From Superficieibacter electus (GTDB lineage: Bacteria > Pseudomonadota > Gammaproteobacteria > Enterobacterales > Enterobacteriaceae), in contig NZ_PQGD01000028.1 of the NCBI RefSeq assembly GCF_002915575.1, forward strand, positions 1 through 58,363: DNA of 58,363 nt. Reading direction: 5' to 3'. Numbering within the stretch: position 1 is the stretch's first letter; every line of letters begins with the position of its first letter. Of this stretch, positions 54,288 through 58,363 are shown piece after piece. Position numbers and translations under genes: made by a program. The notes beneath the pieces are model-generated. The model was not told where the DNA came from. It worked only from the letters and a program-made list of their open reading frames with translations, and ran no database searches.

Positions 54288-55538
54288 ATGAGCACGATTT
54301 CTACGGATTTAATTGCACGGATCTACGCAGCCTCCGAATTGCCGTTGAGCAACGACGAGCTTTATCGCGAAGTGCAGCGTGAAACTGGCATGTCGGATGC
54401 CGAATTGCACGAACTGAAAGAATTTGGGTCAGATAAAACCAGAACCAGCGGCGTCAAACACAAAGTACGCTGGTTTCAGCAGACTCTTCGGCAGGCCGGA
54501 GTCATCGAACGCGTTCCAGAAAAACGGGGCGTCTGGAGATACTCCTCTAAGACGAAAACAAACCTACACGAGTCATGGGAAAAGCTCTGTGTTGTCGGTT
54601 TCTCAACTTCTCTTGGGGCATCGGTTTTTGGAAACGCCTATGCCTTCTTCAGCAATATCACAGAGCAAATTCATCTTTGCCTGACCTCGCCGCCTTACCT
54701 CCTTCGAAATTCAAGAGACTACGGGCATGGCGGGGGGCGTGGCGAGCAGGTTTATATTGACTGGCTTCTGCGTATCCTCGAACCGATCGTGAAACAGCTT
54801 GTACCCGGCGCAAGTGTGGCATTGAATATCACTCAAGATAGCTTTAATAGGGGCAGGCCTTCACGTTCTCTGTATCTGGAGCGTCTGACACTGGCATTAT
54901 GTGACAAGCTGGGGCTTGAGCTCATGGACAGGCTTCAGTGGGTGAATCGCAGTAAGCCCCCATCGCCAACGCACTGGGCATGTAAGCAACGAGTGCAGCT
55001 CTGCTCATCGTATGAGCCTGTGCTGTGGTTTACCAATGATGCGAGTAAGGTTCGTTCAAACAACTTACGTGTACTGCAACCGCATTCAGAGCAGCATCTT
55101 AAATTGCAGGCAGCAGGCGGTGAAAATCGCACGACCTTTTATGGTGATGGGGCGTACCAGCTTAAAAGCGGATCCTTTGGAAATAAAACAGAAGGAACGA
55201 TCCCCAAAAATACTTTGTTTTACGGCAATAGCTGCGCTGATACGAGATTTTGCCATTCCATTGCCCGCGAGCTAGGTTTTCCGCTGCATGGTGCAACGTC
55301 TCCTACCAGGCTTGCAGCGTTTCTGATTGAGTTTTTGACAGAGCCGGGAGATCTTGTTGTAGATCCCTTCGCTGGCCTGCATAAAGTTCCCATCGCAGCC
55401 GAGCGACTTGGCAGACGTTGGCTGGCGACGGACAAAATCATGGAATGGCTGGCGATTTCCCGAAACCTTTTTACGGCCGCACCGGGATATAAGAGTAACC
55501 CCATGCTGGACGAGCTCGCCGAACTGTATCGGGCTTAA
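54288..55538 (+). CDS. Beta-group DNA methyltransferase with N-terminal Mrr-like winged helix
   Basis: This 416-aa protein has an N-terminal region (about 1-90, with KHKVRWFQQTLRQAGVIERV and RGVWRYS) that looks like the Mrr_N winged helix found in some restriction proteins. Catalytic SPPY (134-137) comes first and the SAM motif DPFAG near 359-363 later, the beta-group order, typical of N4-cytosine or N6-adenine methylases. SPPY favours N4-cytosine. There is no nuclease domain or adjacent restriction gene. It probably protects plasmid DNA or alters expression. Confidence 0.78.
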   Translation: MSTISTDLIARIYAASELPLSNDELYREVQRETGMSDAELHELKEFGSDKTRTSGVKHKVRWFQQTLRQAGVIERVPEKRGVWRYSSKTKTNLHESWEKLCVVGFSTSLGASVFGNAYAFFSNITEQIHLCLTSPPYLLRNSRDYGHGGGRGEQVYIDWLLRILEPIVKQLVPGASVALNITQDSFNRGRPSRSLYLERLTLALCDKLGLELMDRLQWVNRSKPPSPTHWACKQRVQLCSSYEPVLWFTNDASKVRSNNLRVLQPHSEQHLKLQAAGGENRTTFYGDGAYQLKSGSFGNKTEGTIPKNTLFYGNSCADTRFCHSIARELGFPLHGATSPTRLAAFLIEFLTEPGDLVVDPFAGLHKVPIAAERLGRRWLATDKIMEWLAISRNLFTAAPGYKSNPMLDELAELYRA

Positions 55539-55832
55539 TGCAAGTTAACGGTTTTGATAAAGTGGTTTGAAGCGACAAGCGGTTTATTCATTTTGCATTG
55601 TTTCTACCATAAAATGACAATATTAACGGCTTAGCATACGCCGCAGAGATAATTAGGGTGCCATTCATTTCCGGTTGTCTGTATTAACGAGTGTATTCAA
55701 TATTCACTTGTTTCTCCGATATAGACCCAACAAAAAAAACTGATGGTTGTGATACAGAACTTGTTGAATTAACATCCGGTACATTAACTATATTGGTAAT
55801 TTAGACGGTTTCTAAATTAAAGTTGGACAGAT
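55539..55832 (+). promoter_or_regulatory. Intergenic region with inverted repeat before 55833
   Basis: The 294-bp AT-rich gap has an inverted repeat AATTTAGA (55798-55805) / TCTAAATT (55811-55818) 15 bp before the ATG at 55833, which may be an operator over the promoter. No gene is seen. Confidence 0.45.
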
Positions 55833-56153
55833 ATGAAGTCAGATACAGAAATGGTTTCTCCTATCGAGTTGCACATTGGCGATCATGTCCAGCGGCATGG
55901 TGCTTTATTTGAGGTTATGCATATTGTTGAATCCGAATGCGATATTCCCGGCGGCATCCGGGTAGCAGCATGCATTTCACGGGTTATCGGTGACGTTACG
56001 GGCAATATTCCTCGTGGTTGGCTGGAAACACCGAAGCGTATGGCTGAGCGAGGAGTTAAGTGGGCGACGAGTCTGCCTGAGGGGCTTTACTTTAACATCC
56101 AGGGGAACGCACATGCGAAAGTAAGCCGGGTTATTCGTAATGTGACTAATTGA
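55833..56153 (+). CDS. Small hypothetical protein
   Basis: This 106-aa protein contains a beta-rich core (IELHIGDHVQRHGALFEVMH, then RVAACISRVIGDV) suggesting an SH3-like or small barrel fold. It has no transmembrane segment. An inverted repeat at 55798-55818 lies in its promoter region. An exact AAAAGTTACTTTT with extended arms follows the gene. Confidence 0.55.
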   Translation: MKSDTEMVSPIELHIGDHVQRHGALFEVMHIVESECDIPGGIRVAACISRVIGDVTGNIPRGWLETPKRMAERGVKWATSLPEGLYFNIQGNAHAKVSRVIRNVTN

Positions 56154-56176
56154 AACTTTTTTCTGAATTGCGGTGT

Positions 56177-56189
56177 AAAAGTTACTTTT
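56177..56189. promoter_or_regulatory. AAAAGTNACTTTT palindrome with extended arms
   Basis: The core is exact and lies inside longer complementary arms GCGGTG (56170-56175) and CACCGC (56190-56195), making a stem of 12 pairs with one unpaired T. It is downstream of 55833 and about 207 bp before 56396. It might form a hairpin in RNA. Confidence 0.65.
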
Positions 56190-56325
56190 CACCGCATCGT
56201 TTTCCCTAACTACTAAATCAGAGCTTCTCTGAAATAAGCGGATTTAACCGCTAGCGATTTATTCAGGCCATTTTATTCTAATCATTATCCTACACTTCAA
56301 AAATATTCATTATTTTTTCTTCTGA

Positions 56326-56357
56326 CCTATTAGCCAGAATTCTCGATTCGGTATCAT
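56326..56357 (+). promoter_or_regulatory. Shared TTATTAG-type promoter (56396)
   Basis: CCTATTAGCC (CTATTA at 56327-56332), 19 bases, then TATCAT (56352-56357). Confidence 0.6.
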
Positions 56358-56395
56358 TTACTTACGGTAAATCTTTTGAAAACGAGGTAAATGGC

Positions 56396-56722
56396 ATGCA
56401 TTCTCAGGATCCTATCACGAAATTAACCCAGACGTTGCAACGCGACGATGGTTCTCAGGTTCGTATTGTAGCGCAGCGGGGATATGGAAGTGGGCTTACA
56501 GCCTCGCTTGATGTGTACGTTCTCCGTCGTGATTCCTCTGAAAGCAACTGGTCACTGTGCGGAAAAGATCCTCACCCAGAGTGGAGAAAGATGTCAGTAG
56601 ATGAGTATCAGAAATTTGGACGCTCTGAAATGCTGCGTTATGCCACACCAGGTGAAATTCTCAGGGTGGCATCCGCTATTGGCCAGCCAATGAGCTTCCT
56701 CGATGGCAACCCTGCGTTTTAG
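56396..56722 (+). CDS. Hypothetical protein
   Basis: This 108-aa soluble protein has an N-terminal beta-rich part (VRIVAQRGYGSGLTASLDVY) followed by a Trp-containing loop and a helical end. The domain was not recognised. It has its own shared-type promoter and is followed by a clear terminator, making a monocistronic unit. Confidence 0.55.
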   Translation: MHSQDPITKLTQTLQRDDGSQVRIVAQRGYGSGLTASLDVYVLRRDSSESNWSLCGKDPHPEWRKMSVDEYQKFGRSEMLRYATPGEILRVASAIGQPMSFLDGNPAF

Positions 56723-56735
56723 CCCGAACCCTGGC

Positions 56736-56765
56736 GACGCCTTTTAAACCGGCGTCATTCTTTTT
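56736..56765 (+). terminator. Rho-independent terminator
   Basis: GACGCC (56736-56741) and GGCGTC (56751-56756) are followed by a run of T at 56759-56765. Confidence 0.75.
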
Positions 56766-56787
56766 ACGAGCAACAGACGGAGAAAAA

Positions 56788-57045
56788 ATGAATCTGAACG
56801 AACGAAGCACGAGCGCAGCAACGCCAGATTTGAGCCGACTTTATCTCATTTCCGGGCGCATTATGTTTGATGATGATGATCAGGCCTACCTGGTCGAAGC
56901 CGACTCCCCTGGTGATGCAGAGGAGGCTTTCCGGCATCATATTGCTGACAGTGCCGACGACTTAGAAAAGGTGATTATAGTTTCCTCTACAAGTTTCGCT
57001 TCAGCTCACAGCAGTCGCGTAATTTGTCGGCCTGCCGTGAAGTAA
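56788..57045 (+). CDS. Small acidic hypothetical protein
   Basis: This 85-aa protein is Asp/Glu-rich (FDDDDQAYLVEADSPGDAEE) and has no cysteines until a late Cys. The acidic composition is typical of DNA-mimic anti-restriction proteins, but no such family can be named. GGAG lies before the ATG. It is followed by a terminator. Confidence 0.5.
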   Translation: MNLNERSTSAATPDLSRLYLISGRIMFDDDDQAYLVEADSPGDAEEAFRHHIADSADDLEKVIIVSSTSFASAHSSRVICRPAVK

Positions 57046-57081
57046 TTTCAACTTCCAATGATATTTCCCTCTTTATAAAAG

Positions 57082-57100
57082 CCGCCGTCTGGCGGTTTTT
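57082..57100 (+). terminator. Rho-independent terminator
   Basis: CCGCC (57082-57086) / GGCGG (57091-57095) is followed by T-rich sequence, just after the 56788 gene. Confidence 0.75.
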
Positions 57101-57198
57101 ATTTGCAAAAATGAATATTAATCCTGAATGATATTAATTTAAGATGAGGTAGTGTTCATATTCTTCTTCTTAATATTTTTTCTAAAAAAACGCCTTCA

Positions 57199-57232
57199 GG
57201 TTATTAGTTGGTATTAGTGTATTTGTTATGAT
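57199..57232 (+). promoter_or_regulatory. Shared TTATTAG-type promoter (57275)
   Basis: AGGTTATTAG (TTATTA at 57201-57206), 20 bases, then TATGAT (57227-57232). Confidence 0.65.
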
Positions 57233-57274
57233 CTTCTCATCAAATACATTAATTAAATAATCAAGGAGTCAACT

Positions 57275-58066
57275 GTGGCAGATAATTATACTCAGGCGTC
57301 GTTTATTATTCCCTGCACTCAGGAGCAGGCAAAAATGGCACAAGAAGCAATCACATTCGTTACCGAAGCAGAAATTGCAGAAGGTGAGCGTTTGCTTGAT
57401 AAGCCACTGACAGATTGTTCTCTGACTGAGAAGCTGATCCTCAGTATTATCGAGAACCACCCTGAGTATGACCCTTCTGAGCCGAGCTTTGGGCAACCAT
57501 CCTGCCCAGACTGCAATTATGAACTGTTGTTCGCAACAGAAGTTACCAGCAGTGGGCTGGCAGTTTTTCATGGAGAGACCATTGATCTTGACCATGCAAT
57601 TTGCCTCACAACTGCCGTGCTGTCGGTATTCGACCTCTCGGAAATGGTAACAATTACTGCTGCATTTACATGCAGTAAAAGCCGGACAGATGAATTTGGG
57701 GGTATGACTATTCTGGTCACAAAGGATACCCACTATTACCAGGATGGCTGTCAGTTTTCTCGTCTCATGAATGAGGCTCACAAAGCCGGTATCCAGTATG
57801 CTCTGTGTAAAGTGACGCATTACCACGGTGAGAGCAGCTATGTGGCAAGCTATGTCCTGAGCTGCGACGTAGCGGATTCAGCCCAGGAGGTCGTTAACAA
57901 ACGACTGAAGGCATGTGCCGGAAAAGAGCCAGAAGACGGAATCTATATTCTGTGTGAAGAAGACAACACTAGTCTTTCGGTCGAACTCGTTACAGAACTG
58001 TCTCCGCTCGATTACGACAAGCTGAGCAAGCTTCTCCCTTCCCTTGACACCCTTTGCGGCGCTTAA
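57275..58066 (+). CDS. Hypothetical protein
   Basis: This 263-aa protein begins at GTG 57275 with AAGGAG 6 bp ahead. The N-terminal half (about 1-100) has CPDCNYELLF and helical acidic stretches; the second half resembles a duplicated alpha/beta layout (TDCSLTEKLILSI, then HKAGIQYALCKV). The family was not recognised. It has a clear shared-type promoter. It is the last complete gene before a hairpin and a gene interrupted by IS903. Confidence 0.55.
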   Translation: MADNYTQASFIIPCTQEQAKMAQEAITFVTEAEIAEGERLLDKPLTDCSLTEKLILSIIENHPEYDPSEPSFGQPSCPDCNYELLFATEVTSSGLAVFHGETIDLDHAICLTTAVLSVFDLSEMVTITAAFTCSKSRTDEFGGMTILVTKDTHYYQDGCQFSRLMNEAHKAGIQYALCKVTHYHGESSYVASYVLSCDVADSAQEVVNKRLKACAGKEPEDGIYILCEEDNTSLSVELVTELSPLDYDKLSKLLPSLDTLCGA

Positions 58067-58083
58067 GCCTGCCAATTACCGTA

Positions 58084-58104
58084 GCCACCGGTTTCCCCGG
58101 TGGC
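58084..58104. other. GC-rich stem-loop
   Basis: GCCACCGG (58084-58091) and CCGGTGGC (58097-58104) form an 8-bp stem after the 57275 gene. There is no T-run. It lies just before the GGAG of the next gene and could affect its translation. Confidence 0.5.
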
Positions 58105-58116
58105 CTGGAGCCTGCC

Positions 58117-58286
58117 ATGACCAATAAATTCATAGTTTCTACCGTTGATTGTATCAATGAATTTGCAAGTGACGTTCCGCAGAGTGTTTCCTTACGGATA
58201 GATACAATGCTTGAACAGCGTATCCGCAAATTGGCGGCATACGTGAAAGAAAACGATCTTCATTTAACTGAGTTTTACTTCTATGA
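58117..58286 (+). pseudogene. IS903-interrupted ribbon-helix-helix-like gene
   Basis: The ATG at 58117 has GGAG 6 bp ahead. Codons give MTNKFIVSTVDCINEFASDV then SVSLRIDTMLEQRIRKLA, similar to a CopG/Arc fold. The frame is broken by the IS903 left end at 58287 and continues only 10 more codons into it, ending at 58317. The C-terminus is therefore lost or replaced. It may have regulated genes of this block. Confidence 0.6.
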
Positions 58287-58363
58287 GGCTTTGTTGAATA
58301 AATCGAACTTTTGCTGAGTTGAAGGATCAGATCACGCATCTTCCCGACAACGCAGACCGTTCC
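58287..58363 (+). mobile_element. IS903-type insertion sequence, terminal 77 bp
   Basis: The 18-bp inverted repeat GGCTTTGTTGAATAAATC (58287-58304) is followed by the start of IS903 beyond it (GAACTTTTGCTGAG). The length is identical to the left-hand end (77 bp), and the polarity is such that an IS903 copy would run from here to the left end of the window. It interrupts the 58117 gene. Confidence 0.9.

Noticed and set aside
57269-57826. 185-codon minus-strand frame
   Set aside because: It overlaps the 57275-58066 gene, which has a good promoter, RBS and protein-like composition. The minus-strand frame has none.

Overview
The window is a piece of a large conjugative plasmid from an enterobacterium, most like the IncHI (R27/R478-type) backbone. 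The signs are an F-type pilus assembly cluster in IncHI Tra2 order, two partition systems side by side, two replication initiators of the RepFIB/RepHI type with their own iterons, and a long block of small backbone genes. No antibiotic-resistance, rRNA, tRNA or chromosomal gene was seen. Each end carries exactly 77 bases of an IS903-type element (1-77 and 58287-58363), in the orientation expected if IS903 copies flank the segment. Equal 77-base ends suggest an assembly contig that stopped in a repeat.

Layout. 1-7.2 kb: a ParM/ParR partition operon (minus strand), a four-gene plus-strand operon made of a degenerate PPP-type phosphatase and three exported proteins, then a P1-type ParA/ParB operon (minus strand). 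7.5-10.3 kb: a gene-free array of about 245-bp tandem units with higher-order order, between parA and the transfer genes. 10.7-20.3 kb: transfer operon (minus strand) reading trhA, L, E, K, a small membrane protein, trhB, a TrbI-like protein, a DsbC-like protein, trhV, trhC. 20.7-22.5 kb: first initiator and its palindromic iterons. 22.8-31.8 kb: two solitary ParB-like proteins, a Zn-finger protein, a Dam-type methylase, an NPPF-type methylase and small membrane proteins. 32-41 kb: two of three paralogous secreted Ig-like proteins, either side of the second initiator. That initiator has two upstream clusters of five 21-bp iterons and a downstream array of eleven 81-bp units, each an inverted pair of iterons. 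41.8-58.3 kb: small unknown proteins, further methylases, an orphan HigB-like toxin, the third Ig-like protein, and a ribbon-helix-helix-like gene cut by IS903.

How it works together. The initiators, iterons and partition systems keep the plasmid. The Trh proteins build the pilus/secretion channel, although the relaxase, coupling protein and several channel genes lie outside the window. The 22-58 kb block has several methylases and no restriction enzyme, resembling genes that protect or establish an incoming plasmid.

Three unexplained signals stand out: (i) a shared promoter element, TTATTAG-like with a -10 hexamer 19-20 bases further on, in front of at least eight genes between 26 and 57 kb; (ii) a 13-bp palindrome, AAAAGTNACTTTT, present nine times exactly and several more times with one or two end mismatches, mostly 130-240 bp before genes; (iii) the 2.8-kb higher-order repeat beside parA. 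Together they suggest plasmid-wide regulatory circuits that I cannot match to a known system.
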